Assembly (NCBI GenBank): GCA_027491155.1
Contig: JAIXWR010000012.1
Span: 124,001-188,000 of the forward strand
Source: Verrucomicrobiaceae bacterium
GTDB lineage: Bacteria; Verrucomicrobiota; Verrucomicrobiia; Verrucomicrobiales; Akkermansiaceae
Direction: 5' to 3'
Length of the DNA: 64,000 nucleotides
The position numbers were made by a program, and so were the translations under genes. A model generated the notes under the pieces. That model saw nothing but the letters and a program-made list of their open reading frames with translations, was not told where the DNA came from and ran no database searches. Numbering within the stretch: the first letter of the stretch is position 1; every line of letters begins with the position of its first letter. Below are positions 26,885 to 35,866 of the stretch, piece after piece.

Positions 26885-27869
26885 ACTGCTCTACCTCGTC
26901 GGCGGCGTGGTCGCCGTGCTGCTCCTCGCCAGCCTGGTCACCCGCCTGCTGATCCGCAAAAGCGGCGAGACTCCCGTGCTGGTCAACCTCCGCCAGCGGG
27001 TCAACGCGTGGTGGTGGATGATGCTCATCTTCTCCTCTTCGATGGCCCTCGGCCGCGGCGGGGTCTTCGGCTTCTACGCGCTGCTGTCCTTCCTCGCCCT
27101 CCGCGAATTCATCACGCTCTCGCCCACCCCGCGCGGCGACCATCGCACGCTGACCTGGGTCTTCTTCCTCATCCTGCCGCTCCACTACCTCTTCGCCTGG
27201 GCGCCGTGGTACGGGATGTTCCTGATCTGGATCCCCGTTTACGCCTTCGTTTTCATCCCGATCCGCAGCGCGCTGGCCGGCGACACCGACCGCTTCCTGG
27301 AACGGACCTCGCGCATCCAGTGGGGCGTGCTGACCTGCGTCTATTTCCTCAGCCACCTGCCCATGCTGCTCTACCTGCCGATCCCCGGCTACGAAGGCCA
27401 GAATGCCAAGCTGTTGTTCTTCGTCGTGCTGGTCACCCAGATCAGCGACGTGATGCAGTACGTCTTCGGCAAGCTCTTCGGCAAAACCAAGATCGCCCCG
27501 AAAGTCAGCCCCTCGAAGACCCGCGAAGGCCTGCTCTACGGAGGGGCCGCCGCCACCTTGATCGGCACCGGCCTCTGGTGGGCCACGCCCTTCACACCGC
27601 TCGCCGCCGCCGCGATGTCCGCGCTGCTGGTTGCCGCCGGCTTCTTCGGCGGGCTGGTGATGTCCGCCGTCAAGCGCTCGCTCGGCGCCAAAGACTGGGG
27701 CCGCGGCATCCCCGGCCACGGCGGCGTGCTCGACCGCCTCGACTCCCTCCTCTTCGCCGGCCCGGTCTTCTTCCACATCACCGGCTACTACTTCGGCACC
27801 CACATGGCGTCGTCGCACGCCCAGCCCGCTTGGATGAAGGAGGCGCTGAGGTTGTGGATGGGGCCATAA
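26871..27869 (+). CDS. Phosphatidate cytidylyltransferase (CdsA-like)
   Basis: 332 residues with about eight membrane helices. The C-terminal CDP-diglyceride synthetase signature is intact: 'SAVKRSLGAKDWGRGIPGHGG' in two parts, then VLDRLDS (about 269-297). It makes CDP-diacylglycerol or a related CDP-lipid from phosphatidic acid and CTP, which would feed the transferase two genes upstream. Start ATG 26871 overlaps the acyltransferase gene. Together with the variant transferase it resembles the ynbA-ynbB pairing of enterobacteria, and it may be a second cdsA, not the housekeeping copy. Confidence 0.88.
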   Translation: MKDPELLYLVGGVVAVLLLASLVTRLLIRKSGETPVLVNLRQRVNAWWWMMLIFSSSMALGRGGVFGFYALLSFLALREFITLSPTPRGDHRTLTWVFFLILPLHYLFAWAPWYGMFLIWIPVYAFVFIPIRSALAGDTDRFLERTSRIQWGVLTCVYFLSHLPMLLYLPIPGYEGQNAKLLFFVVLVTQISDVMQYVFGKLFGKTKIAPKVSPSKTREGLLYGGAAATLIGTGLWWATPFTPLAAAAMSALLVAAGFFGGLVMSAVKRSLGAKDWGRGIPGHGGVLDRLDSLLFAGPVFFHITGYYFGTHMASSHAQPAWMKEALRLWMGP

Positions 27870-27870
27870 A

Positions 27871-28002
27871 ATGTAGCGGCGCGTCTATGACCGCCGCTGA
27901 CTGTCAACGAAGCCACGGAAGGGATGGTTTCGCCTTCGAGATGGAGCGGGCCTTGGGTTGGCTTCCTTACAAAGTGCGGCGGTCGCAGACGCGCCGCTAC
28001 AT
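27871..28002. repeat. 132-bp inverted-repeat element (family D)
   Basis: The left arm, 27871-27897, starts ATGTAGCGGCGCGTC; the right arm, 27976-28002, ends GACGCGCCGCTACAT. The 27-bp arms match at 25 positions, and some further pairing (CGAAGCC/GGCTTCC) extends inward. It begins one base after the stop of the CdsA-like gene and ends 162 bases before the dehydrogenase start. Nothing else is recognised in the 295-base gap. It could be a MITE-like element or a large terminator hairpin. Confidence 0.75.
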
Positions 28003-28164
28003 CCACAGCCGGTCGCGAAGCCTGTGAATCGGGGAATAACCCGCCCCCGGAACCCCGTATCCGTGCCACGATCCGGCCCCACCGCCCCCCTTGACCTCCC
28101 CGGTTTTGGGAATTGCGCGACCCCGGTTTCGAACCTAGAAGCCAAGCCCACGCCACTCACCCGC

Positions 28165-31143
28165 ATGACCAAGCTGATCCCCGGCCTTCTCTCGGCCGCC
28201 ACCCTTTCCGCCGCCGCCAATCCCGCGGACCTCACGTTCACGAAATACGCCGGCAGCGACCTCGCCCCGTCGCCCGCCTGCCTTGCCGCCTCCGCCACCG
28301 GCGAGGTCTATGTCGGCGTCGATCTCCTCGGCTCGCTCGGCAAGGGCCCCGGCAAAGGCCGCATCGTCCGCCTGGTCGACACCGACCACGACGGCAAGGC
28401 CGACAAGCACACGATCTACGCGGAACTCGACAACCCCCGCGGCATCATTTCCTTCGGCGACAAGCTCTGGGTCCTCCACACCGTCATCCCGAAGGACACC
28501 GGCGTCCTTTCCGGCATGCATCTCTCCGTCCTCGAGGATAAAAACAACGACGGCGTCGCCGACGGCCCGGCCAAGATCCTCGTCCGCGACATCTCCGTCC
28601 CGAAACACAACCAGGACCGCGGCGCCGACCACACCACCAACGGCATCCGCATGGGCATCGACGGCTGGATCTACATTTCGGTTGGCGATTTCGGCTTCGT
28701 CAACGCCCAGGGCACCGACGGCAGCACCCTCACCATGCTCGGCGGCGGGATCGTCCGCGTCCGCCCGGACGGCTCGGAACTGGAGACCTACACCCACGGC
28801 CACCGCAACGTTTACGACGTCGCCATCGACCCCTTCCTCAACGTCTTCAGCCGCGAAAACACCAACGACGGCGGCGGCTGGAACGTCCGCTTCGCCCACC
28901 ACATCCAGACCGGCGAATACGGCTACCCCGTCCTCTTCAAGAACTTCACCGACGAGATCATCCCCGCGCTCGCCGACCTCGGCGGCGGCTCCGGCACCGG
29001 CGCCCTTTTCCTCGACGAGCCGACCTGGCCGGAGAAATACAACAAGACCCCGATGATGGCCGACTGGGGCCGCAACCAGATCTACATCCACCGCATCACC
29101 CCCGACGGCGCCTCCTTCACCCAGAAGCCGGAAGACTTCATCGGCCTCTCCCAGCCCTCCGACCTCGACGTCGACGGCTCCGGCCAGCTCTACATCGCCG
29201 CCTGGGAAGGTGCCGGCTACAAGGGCAATCCCGAGCGCGGCTTCGTCCAGCGCGTGGTCCCGAAGGACTGGACCTACAAACCCTTCCCGGACCTCGGCAA
29301 GCTCTCCGCCGACGCCCTCGTGAAAGGCCTGGCCACCGCGAGCGCCACCACCCGCCTCGCCACCCAGCAGGAAATTCTCAGCCGCGGCGACAAGGCGCTC
29401 GCCCCCGCCATCCTCGCCATCGCCAAGGACGCCAAAACCCCGCTGGCTTCCCGCGTCGCCGCCGTTTTCACCTACAAGCAACTGCTCGGTGCCGGGGCCA
29501 ATGCCGCCCTGCTCGAACTCGCCGGCGACTCCACCATCGCCGAGTTCGCCCTCCGCGCCGCGGCCGACCGCCTGAAGCAGAACGGCGACCTGCCGCTCGC
29601 ACCCTTCGAAAAGGCGCTCGCCAGCTCCAGCCCGCGCGTCCAGGCCGCCGCCGCCGTGGCCCTCGGCCGCATCGGCAAGAAGGAAGCCGCCGAAGCCCTG
29701 CTCTCCGTCGCCAAGCCGCCCGCCTCCGTCCAGGCCGCGCCCAGCGCGCCCAAGCCGCCGCTGTTTGAAAGCGCCAACCTTTCCGGCAACCAGACCGCCG
29801 AGATCGAAATCAGCCTCGTCGGCGTCAACAACCTCTACCTCGTCGTCGAGGAAGGCGGCAACGGCAACGGCGGCGACCACGCCGGCTGGTTCGATCCCGT
29901 CCTGACCAACCGCGAGGGCCAGCAGGTCCCGCTCACCAAGCTCAAGTGGAAGTCCGCCACCCAGGGCTGGGGCAAGACCGAGGTCAACAAGGCCCCCAAC
30001 GGCTCACCCCTCCAGCGCGCCGACGGCAAGCCGCACACGCAGGGCATCGGCACCCACTCCCGCTCGGTGATCCACTACGTGATCCCCGGCGCAATGCAGA
30101 AGCTCAAGGTCACCGCCGCGCTCTGCAGCACCAAGAACGCCGACTCGGCCGTCAGCTTCCGCATCCTTTCCGAACCGCCCGCCGGCACCGGCACTTCCAA
30201 CGAAGGCCCCCACGCCACCCCGAACCCCGGCGTCATCGTTCCCCACCTCGCCATCCACTCGCTGGTCACGCTCAAGGCCGCCAAGGAAAGCCTCGCCGCC
30301 GTCGACAGCGTCAGCCGCGACGGCGCGCTGCGCGCCCTCCAGGGGATGCACGACCCCGCGGTGGTCGACGGCCTCCTCGCCAAGCACGCAGCTGCCACGG
30401 ATCCCGCGCTCAAGAACAAGATCCTCACCGCCCTCGCCCGCCTCTACACCAAGGAAGCGCCCTACGACGGCTCCTGGTGGTGGAGCACCCAGCCCGACAC
30501 CCGCGGGCCCTACTACAAGCCGATCCTTTGGACCAAATCCGGCGACATCGAGAAGCGCTTCCGCGACCTCTGGGCCACCGCCGACACGGAGCAGAAGGCC
30601 TTCCTCACCCACCTCGCCAACAAGCACCGCATGAACCTCGAGGGCATCGGTGAAGTTGAGAAGACCGGCGGCAAGAAAGAGAAGACCATCGGCCAGATCT
30701 CCATCGAGAACGTCATGCTCGCCCTCGACGACATGAAGGGCAATCCCGCGAAAGGTGCCGAGCTCATGAAGACCCAGGCCTGCGCCGCCTGCCACAGCAT
30801 CGCCGAAGCCGACCCGAAGCGCGGACCCGACCTCAACAAGATCGGCGCCACCCTCAACCGCGAAGCCATCGCCGAAGCCATCCTCAAGCCCGACGCCGGC
30901 ATCGCGAAATCCTGGGTCGATGTCATCGCCAACGACGGCACCACCTACCAGGGCACGCTGGTTGAAAAGACCGACGCTCAGGTCGTCGTCCGCAACATCG
31001 CCGGCATCCCGACCACGCTGAAGGCCGCCGACGTGAAGGAGATCAAGACCTCCGCCTCCACCCTCATGGGCCCCCACCTCATGGACGCCCTGACGATGGA
31101 GCAGTTCGCCGACGTGATCGCTTACCTGCATTCGTTGAAGTGA
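28165..31143 (+). CDS. PVC-type dehydrogenase with HEAT repeats, NPCBM-like domain and C-terminal heme c
   Basis: 992 residues from ATG 28165 (signal MTKLIPGLLSAATLSAAA). Residues 10-360 form a six-bladed propeller of the PVC 'putative membrane-bound dehydrogenase' type ('GRIVRLVDTDHDGKADKHT', 'HGHRNVYDVAIDP'). A HEAT-like stretch at about 375-510 is followed by an NPCBM-like beta domain at about 530-680 ('GGDHAGWFDPVL', 'QGIGTHSRSVIHY'), more helical repeats, and a heme domain with CAACHSIAEADPKRGPDLN near 871 and 'TYQGTLVEKTDAQVVVRN'. It is likely periplasmic, oxidising a sugar or its polymer. It opens the carbohydrate run that continues to 34791. Confidence 0.88.
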   Translation: MTKLIPGLLSAATLSAAANPADLTFTKYAGSDLAPSPACLAASATGEVYVGVDLLGSLGKGPGKGRIVRLVDTDHDGKADKHTIYAELDNPRGIISFGDKLWVLHTVIPKDTGVLSGMHLSVLEDKNNDGVADGPAKILVRDISVPKHNQDRGADHTTNGIRMGIDGWIYISVGDFGFVNAQGTDGSTLTMLGGGIVRVRPDGSELETYTHGHRNVYDVAIDPFLNVFSRENTNDGGGWNVRFAHHIQTGEYGYPVLFKNFTDEIIPALADLGGGSGTGALFLDEPTWPEKYNKTPMMADWGRNQIYIHRITPDGASFTQKPEDFIGLSQPSDLDVDGSGQLYIAAWEGAGYKGNPERGFVQRVVPKDWTYKPFPDLGKLSADALVKGLATASATTRLATQQEILSRGDKALAPAILAIAKDAKTPLASRVAAVFTYKQLLGAGANAALLELAGDSTIAEFALRAAADRLKQNGDLPLAPFEKALASSSPRVQAAAAVALGRIGKKEAAEALLSVAKPPASVQAAPSAPKPPLFESANLSGNQTAEIEISLVGVNNLYLVVEEGGNGNGGDHAGWFDPVLTNREGQQVPLTKLKWKSATQGWGKTEVNKAPNGSPLQRADGKPHTQGIGTHSRSVIHYVIPGAMQKLKVTAALCSTKNADSAVSFRILSEPPAGTGTSNEGPHATPNPGVIVPHLAIHSLVTLKAAKESLAAVDSVSRDGALRALQGMHDPAVVDGLLAKHAAATDPALKNKILTALARLYTKEAPYDGSWWWSTQPDTRGPYYKPILWTKSGDIEKRFRDLWATADTEQKAFLTHLANKHRMNLEGIGEVEKTGGKKEKTIGQISIENVMLALDDMKGNPAKGAELMKTQACAACHSIAEADPKRGPDLNKIGATLNREAIAEAILKPDAGIAKSWVDVIANDGTTYQGTLVEKTDAQVVVRNIAGIPTTLKAADVKEIKTSASTLMGPHLMDALTMEQFADVIAYLHSLK

Positions 31144-31191
31144 GGCACGGTTTGACCCACTAAGGTAGGGGCCGTTTGAAGCCCATCTTAA

Positions 31192-31282
31192 GCCCCAACG
31201 GGGCGGGAATTCCTCAGCCCGGGGCAAGGCTTCGCGCCGCCCCGGGTTCGTGGTCCCGACTCTAGGCGCCCTGAGGGGGCGC
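31192..31282. repeat. Triple-hairpin repeat element (family E)
   Basis: There are three hairpins in a row: GCCCC-AAC-GGGGC (31192-31204); CCCGGGGC/GCCCCGGG (31218-31225 and 31239-31246); GCGCCC/GGGCGC (31266-31271 and 31277-31282). The AAC triloop and the CCCGG hairpin recur, with other arm sequences, inside the large element at 43706-44050. It fills most of the gap between the dehydrogenase and a DUF1501 remnant. Confidence 0.65.
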
Positions 31283-31308
31283 GACAGGGCCGGCACAACG
31301 GGACGTCC

Positions 31309-31434
31309 TTTGCCACCCTCACCATCCTGCGCCTGCTCGGCTTCGACCACACCCGGCTCACCTACCGCTACAACGGCCGCGATTTCCGACTCACCGACAA
31401 CCACGGCGAAATCGTGAAAGGCATCATCGCGTAA
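31309..31434 (+). pseudogene. Remnant of a DUF1501 gene (last ~41 codons)
   Basis: The frame ending in TAA at 31432-31434 encodes '[20 protein letters not shown]' followed by '[13 protein letters not shown]'. This aligns with the C-terminus of the intact DUF1501 proteins in this window ('[20 protein letters not shown]', '[13 protein letters not shown]' at 39722). Nothing upstream in any frame continues the family; instead repeat element E ends at 31282. No usable start is present. It is a decayed fragment of a PSD1-DUF1501 pair that once stood next to the SMP-30-like gene. Confidence 0.8.
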
Positions 31435-31447
31435 GGTCTCCCCACCG

Positions 31448-32371
31448 ATGAAGCACAGCCCCTTCAAGCACCCGCTCGACTCCCGCGGCGAGAGCCCTTC
31501 GGCCCGCCTGCGGAAACTCCTGCCGCTTCTCGTCGCCGCCTCGCTGGCGGCCGGAGCGGACGACACCGTCTTCCCCGCCGGGTCATCCTGGGAAACGGTG
31601 GGCGAAGGCTACAACATCGTCGAAGGCATCGCCGCCGCCAAAGACGGCACCCTGTATCTCACCGACGTCCCGGACAACGAGCTCTACCGACTGGAGCCGG
31701 GCAACCCGGAGTTCCTGTTGGACAAGGCCACCGCCAAGGCGAACGGCCTCGCCTTCGGTCCCGACGGCAACCTCTACGCCGCCAGCATGGCCGGGCCGAA
31801 AGTCATCGTCTGGAATCTCCCCGCCGGAACCCGCACGCAGGTCGCGCTGCCCACTCCGGCCAACGACCTCGCCATCTCCGCCACCGGTCACCTCTACTGC
31901 ACCTGGGGAGCTCGCAACGTGGTCCATCACCTCGACCTCGCCAAGCCCGCCCAGGTCACAACCCTCGAAACCCCGAACCCCAACGGCATCACGATCAACC
32001 ACGACGGAACCGAACTCTGGGTCGGCCAGTTCGACGGGGATACCGTGCACGCTTTCCCCATCCTCGCCGATGGAGCGCTCGGCCCGGCCCGCCCCGCCTT
32101 CAAGGTGAAACTGCCACCGGATGGCAAGGGCCTCATCGATGGCATGACCCCGCTCGCCGACGGACGCCTGCTCGTCGCCACCGCCCTCGGTCTGCAAGTC
32201 CTCTCCGCCACGGCACCCCCCGTTCTGATTCCGAATCCCACCCCGCACCGGGCCAACTACGTCCGCCTCATCACCGATTCCACCGGCAAGCGCTGGCTGT
32301 ACGCGGCCCATGTCAAAAGCCTGCTGCGCCGCCCGACCCTTCTCGAACCCGCACGCGGGACCGCCCGCTGA
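31448..32371 (+). CDS. SMP-30/gluconolactonase/LRE-like secreted propeller
   Basis: 307 residues. After a basic start a hydrophobic segment (LRKLLPLLVAASLAAGA, about 21-37) acts as a signal peptide; a shorter start is possible. The propeller blocks 'VEGIAAAKDGTLYLTDV', 'ANGLAFGPDGNLYAASM' and 'PNGITINHDGTELWVGQF' are the SMP-30/gluconolaconase signature, with metal-contacting Glu and Asn positions. It probably hydrolyses a sugar lactone or binds one. It stands 13 bases after the DUF1501 remnant and upstream of the DUF6807 and GH105 genes. Confidence 0.82.
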   Translation: MKHSPFKHPLDSRGESPSARLRKLLPLLVAASLAAGADDTVFPAGSSWETVGEGYNIVEGIAAAKDGTLYLTDVPDNELYRLEPGNPEFLLDKATAKANGLAFGPDGNLYAASMAGPKVIVWNLPAGTRTQVALPTPANDLAISATGHLYCTWGARNVVHHLDLAKPAQVTTLETPNPNGITINHDGTELWVGQFDGDTVHAFPILADGALGPARPAFKVKLPPDGKGLIDGMTPLADGRLLVATALGLQVLSATAPPVLIPNPTPHRANYVRLITDSTGKRWLYAAHVKSLLRRPTLLEPARGTAR

Positions 32372-32453
32372 GCCCCTTCGGTCCGGCCACCCGGCGATCC
32401 GACTGAAATCCTCCACCATCCACTGCCCGAATACCGCCTTGCGGATCCCCGCC

Positions 32454-33479
32454 ATGAAACCCTTGAGCTTTCCCATCTCCCGCGCCTCCCTCGCGCTTGC
32501 CTGCCTTCTTTCCGTTCCGGCACGATCCCACGCGGCCCCCACGACGCCGGAGGCCGTGGACATCCGGCTCGCCGGCCGCCTCGTCGGCCGCTACGTGACC
32601 GCGCATGACCCATCCTCGCCGGCACGCCGGCAGGAAACCTACAAGCCCTTCCTCCACGTCTTCGATGCCGCAGGGCGCGAACCCGTCACCAAGGGCCCCG
32701 GCGGCGAATACACCCACCACCGCGGCATCTTCATCGGCTGGATGAAGATCGGCTTCGAAGGAAGAACGCTCGACCGCTGGCAAATGATCGGCGGCGAGCA
32801 GGTCGTGCAGGGCGCGGTGGAGGTGCGGGAAGCAGAGGACAAGACCACCGCCACGTCCACCGTCCATTGGAACGACGAAGCCGGCTCTCCCTTCATCGTC
32901 GAAAAGCGCTCCTTCACCTTCCACACCGCTCCCGCGCCGGCCTATCTGATGCTCGATTTCGAATCGACCCTCACCGCCCCGCGCGGTGCGGTCACCCTCG
33001 ACGGCGACCCGGAGCACGCCGGCATCCACTTCCGCCCGTCCGATGGCATCGACCGCAAGGCGACCGCCTATCTTTTTCCCGGGAACGAAACGAACGTCCG
33101 CAAGTCGAGCGACCTGCCATGGATCGGGGAGAACTTCACCCTCGGCGGCAAGTCCTACTCGGTCCTCCAGTTCAACCATCCGGAAAACCCCAAGGGCACC
33201 CGGTCCTCCGCCTACCGGGATTACGGCCGCATCGGGATGTTCCCCAAAGCCACCATCCCGGCAGGCGGCAGCCTCGTGCTCCGCTACCGGTTCCTCCTCG
33301 CCGAAGGTTCCTTCCCCGGGCCTTCGGTGATCCAGAGTGTCGGCAACGCGTTCACGGGAAAGGACGATCCCGTGCCCGCCGTAACTCGCCGCCAGGCCGA
33401 CGTTCCCCCACCGCCGAAGCCACCGGGGCCTTCCACGACGAAACCACCCGCGGCACCGGCACCCGGCTCCGCCCCGTGA
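32454..33479 (+). CDS. DUF6807 (PmoA family) secreted protein
   Basis: 341 residues from ATG 32454 with a signal peptide (ending SVPARSHA). Typical family blocks are 'GGEYTHHRGIFIGWMKI', 'DRWQMIGGEQVVQG', 'LDGDPEHAGIHFRPSDGI', split here, and 'SVLQFNHPENPKGTRSSAYR'. The family is widespread in PVC polysaccharide loci and is of unknown function. A Pro-rich tail (about 310-341) ends the protein. The gene is 64 bases ahead of the GH105 gene and likely in the same transcript. Confidence 0.82.
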   Translation: MKPLSFPISRASLALACLLSVPARSHAAPTTPEAVDIRLAGRLVGRYVTAHDPSSPARRQETYKPFLHVFDAAGREPVTKGPGGEYTHHRGIFIGWMKIGFEGRTLDRWQMIGGEQVVQGAVEVREAEDKTTATSTVHWNDEAGSPFIVEKRSFTFHTAPAPAYLMLDFESTLTAPRGAVTLDGDPEHAGIHFRPSDGIDRKATAYLFPGNETNVRKSSDLPWIGENFTLGGKSYSVLQFNHPENPKGTRSSAYRDYGRIGMFPKATIPAGGSLVLRYRFLLAEGSFPGPSVIQSVGNAFTGKDDPVPAVTRRQADVPPPPKPPGPSTTKPPAAPAPGSAP

Positions 33480-33543
33480 GGCGGGGCATGACGCGGCCAT
33501 GTTCTCACCGCCTTGCACCACGCCGAGCCGCAAGCTCCCCGCC

Positions 33544-34791
33544 ATGAGATCCTCCCCCTTGCTCGCCGCCGCCCTGCTCCTGCTGCCGGCATACCCTTCG
33601 CTCGCAGCCGCCCCGGCGGAAGAAACCCAGGTCCGGCTGGTGGCGGATGGCATACTCCGGCAGACTTCACGCCGCCTGGTGGACCGCAGCACCGGCGAGA
33701 CCTTCGAGGACAGCACCGGCCTCGCTCCGAAATCCGAGATCAGCATCGAGAGCAAGTTCAACGCCTGGTTCTATCAGACATGGCTGCTCGCCGACGGCAT
33801 GCGCCGGACCGCCGCCGTGCTCGATGAGCCCCGCTACCGGGACTATGGTGAACGGAATCTCGATTTCATTTACCGCCACATGGATTACTTCCAGCGGCAG
33901 CATGATGCGAAGATGACCGCCGCACCGGTCGGCGACGGGAAGCTCTCGCCCATCGGCTTTCATTTCCAGATCCAGGCCCTCTGGCATACCGGACTCGCGC
34001 CTCTGGTCCTGGAGCGGTGGGTGGCGACGAACGATCCGAAATATGAGCCCTTCCTCGGCCGCATGCGGCGTTTCCTGGCAAGCTCTCCCCGCTTCGAGGA
34101 CGGGGCCTTCTACCGTAGCGGCAAGGGGCTGATGACCGACGACCCCTACATGACCGTTCCCTTCCTGGTCCGGGAGTGGAAGCGCACCGGGGAAGCGGGG
34201 CAGCTCGATGCCGCCATCGCCCAGGTGATGGGAACGCACCGGCTGCTGTTCGATACCGAGCACCAATTGCTCCGGCACATCTGGGACGTGAAGACCCGCA
34301 AGCCTGCCGGCGTCTTCTGGGGCCGTGGCAACGGTTGGACCGTGCTCGCCCATGTCGAACTCCTTGCCAACGTCCCACCCTCGCATCCGCGGCGGCCGGA
34401 GATTCTCGCGGCGTTCCGGCAGCACATGGAGGGGATCCGCCGCTGTGCCAACCCGGCGGGCGGCTGGCATCAGGTGCTGGACCATCCGGAATCGTGGATC
34501 GAAACCTCGTGCACCGGCATGCTGACCTACGGGATCGCCCGCGGCATCAACGAGGGCTGGATCGACGGGTCCTTCGCCGAAACCGCCCGCTCCGGTTGGA
34601 AAGCGCTTCAATCGAAAGTCACTCCCGAGGGCGACCTGACCGACGTCTGCGGCTCCACCGATACCGGCGATCTGAACTACTATCTGAACCGTCCCCGCCT
34701 GCAGGGCGACCTCCACGGCTTCGGGAGTTACCTCCTGGCCGGAGCGGAGATCGTCCGCATGCAGTCCGCGAAACCCGCGGACCCGCGCTGA
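33544..34791 (+). CDS. GH105/GH88-type unsaturated glucuronyl/rhamnogalacturonyl hydrolase
   Basis: 415 residues from ATG 33544, with a signal peptide (SSPLLAAALLLLPAYPSLAAA). An (alpha/alpha)6 barrel is indicated by repeated W/Y-rich helices. 'LMTDDPYMTVPFL' (197-208) holds the candidate catalytic Asp, WGRGNGW (259-265) is a strong GH105 marker, and 'ETSCTGMLTYGIARGINEGW' (320-339) is the usual late motif. The enzyme removes the unsaturated uronic acid left by pectin or rhamnogalacturonan lyases. The signal peptide puts it in the periplasm or outside. It completes the local carbohydrate cluster. Confidence 0.88.
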   Translation: MRSSPLLAAALLLLPAYPSLAAAPAEETQVRLVADGILRQTSRRLVDRSTGETFEDSTGLAPKSEISIESKFNAWFYQTWLLADGMRRTAAVLDEPRYRDYGERNLDFIYRHMDYFQRQHDAKMTAAPVGDGKLSPIGFHFQIQALWHTGLAPLVLERWVATNDPKYEPFLGRMRRFLASSPRFEDGAFYRSGKGLMTDDPYMTVPFLVREWKRTGEAGQLDAAIAQVMGTHRLLFDTEHQLLRHIWDVKTRKPAGVFWGRGNGWTVLAHVELLANVPPSHPRRPEILAAFRQHMEGIRRCANPAGGWHQVLDHPESWIETSCTGMLTYGIARGINEGWIDGSFAETARSGWKALQSKVTPEGDLTDVCGSTDTGDLNYYLNRPRLQGDLHGFGSYLLAGAEIVRMQSAKPADPR

Positions 34792-35023
34792 TCGGCGGAC
34801 GGCACACCTGCCCCGGAGAAATCCAATGGGAACAACGAAAGGGACTAAATGGACGAAATTTCAGAGAGCTGGGTCAACGGCACGATCCGGTCTGCGTGTT
34901 CCCGGATCCATCTTCACCCTGCCTTGATTTTCGCGGAGTTTCGCAGGTTTCGTTGTCACCCCTCTTCCCTCCCGGATTCAACACTCCCAGCAGCCCTGAC
35001 GGAAATTTCCTCCGTCACGACGC

Positions 35024-35713
35024 TCATTTCGAGTCCGGACTGCCCGCCGGTTTCCCGCTCGCTTCCTGTCGGGCCTTGTAGGTTTCCAACTGGAGCTGCT
35101 CCATCTCCTTGCAGAAATCCGCGTAGCTGTCGGGAAACGCCGGGTTGTCCGGGAAGAAGTATCGCCGCTTGAGCCAGAAGCCGTAGCGCTCGTCATCCCC
35201 GGCACCGTCGGCCGAGAGGAACTGGGAACCGAGCGCTTGCTTGCAGAGGTCCCATTCGTTGATCGCGGCCAGGGCGTAAAGGTGACCCGCGCCCCACGAC
35301 CGCTTCTCCTCCATCGCCTTCCGCAAGCGGTCCAACAAGGTCTCCAAGGCCTTCTTGTTGCCGTTCACGTTGTAGTCGTAGGCGAGGAGAATGTCGTCCG
35401 GCTCTCCCTCCGTCTGAAGTCCCTTGCGGTCGAGCAGCCAGAGATACTTTCGGTCGCCCTCCGCCGCGATGCGGAGCAGCCAGGTGGACAGGATGTAATC
35501 CTCCTTCAAGTTCCCTTCCGGATCCTCCAGAAGCCGCTTGAGGAGCGTCTCGTCGATCGGACGCAGCAACCGCTTGCCCACGAGGTTGTATTCGTAGGAT
35601 CCCTTCTTCCCCAGCATGGCCTCGATTTCCTGCCTGGAGGGATTGCCCTCGGCGGCGGAGCCGATGCCGGAGATGAGCGCGGCGAGGAGGAGAGGGATGA
35701 TGAGGGATTTCAT
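35024..35713 (-). CDS. Small secreted protein of unknown function
   Basis: 229 residues from ATG 35713, with a signal peptide (KSLIIPLLLAALISGIGSA). The mature part is helical and charged ('GKRLLRPIDETLLKRLLEDP', 'KALETLLDRLRKAMEEKR'), resembling helical-repeat proteins. No family recognised. The 232 bases between it and the GH105 stop hold only a purine-rich run with GGGAACAACGAAA at 34828-34840, a word repeated at 52272-52284. Confidence 0.65.
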   Translation of the reverse strand: MKSLIIPLLLAALISGIGSAAEGNPSRQEIEAMLGKKGSYEYNLVGKRLLRPIDETLLKRLLEDPEGNLKEDYILSTWLLRIAAEGDRKYLWLLDRKGLQTEGEPDDILLAYDYNVNGNKKALETLLDRLRKAMEEKRSWGAGHLYALAAINEWDLCKQALGSQFLSADGAGDDERYGFWLKRRYFFPDNPAFPDSYADFCKEMEQLQLETYKARQEASGKPAGSPDSK

Positions 35714-35866
35714 GAGGTTCAGATTGGAACGTCGAAGTCCTCTCACACCTGCCCGAGGGCGAGGCTTCGACTGCGGGTTGCGGGTGGAATAATCATGGGG
35801 TATTGAACTCGGGGCGGGGCAGGTGTTGAGAGCGACGCCTTGTTCGCCGTATTTGGTTTTTGGGTA

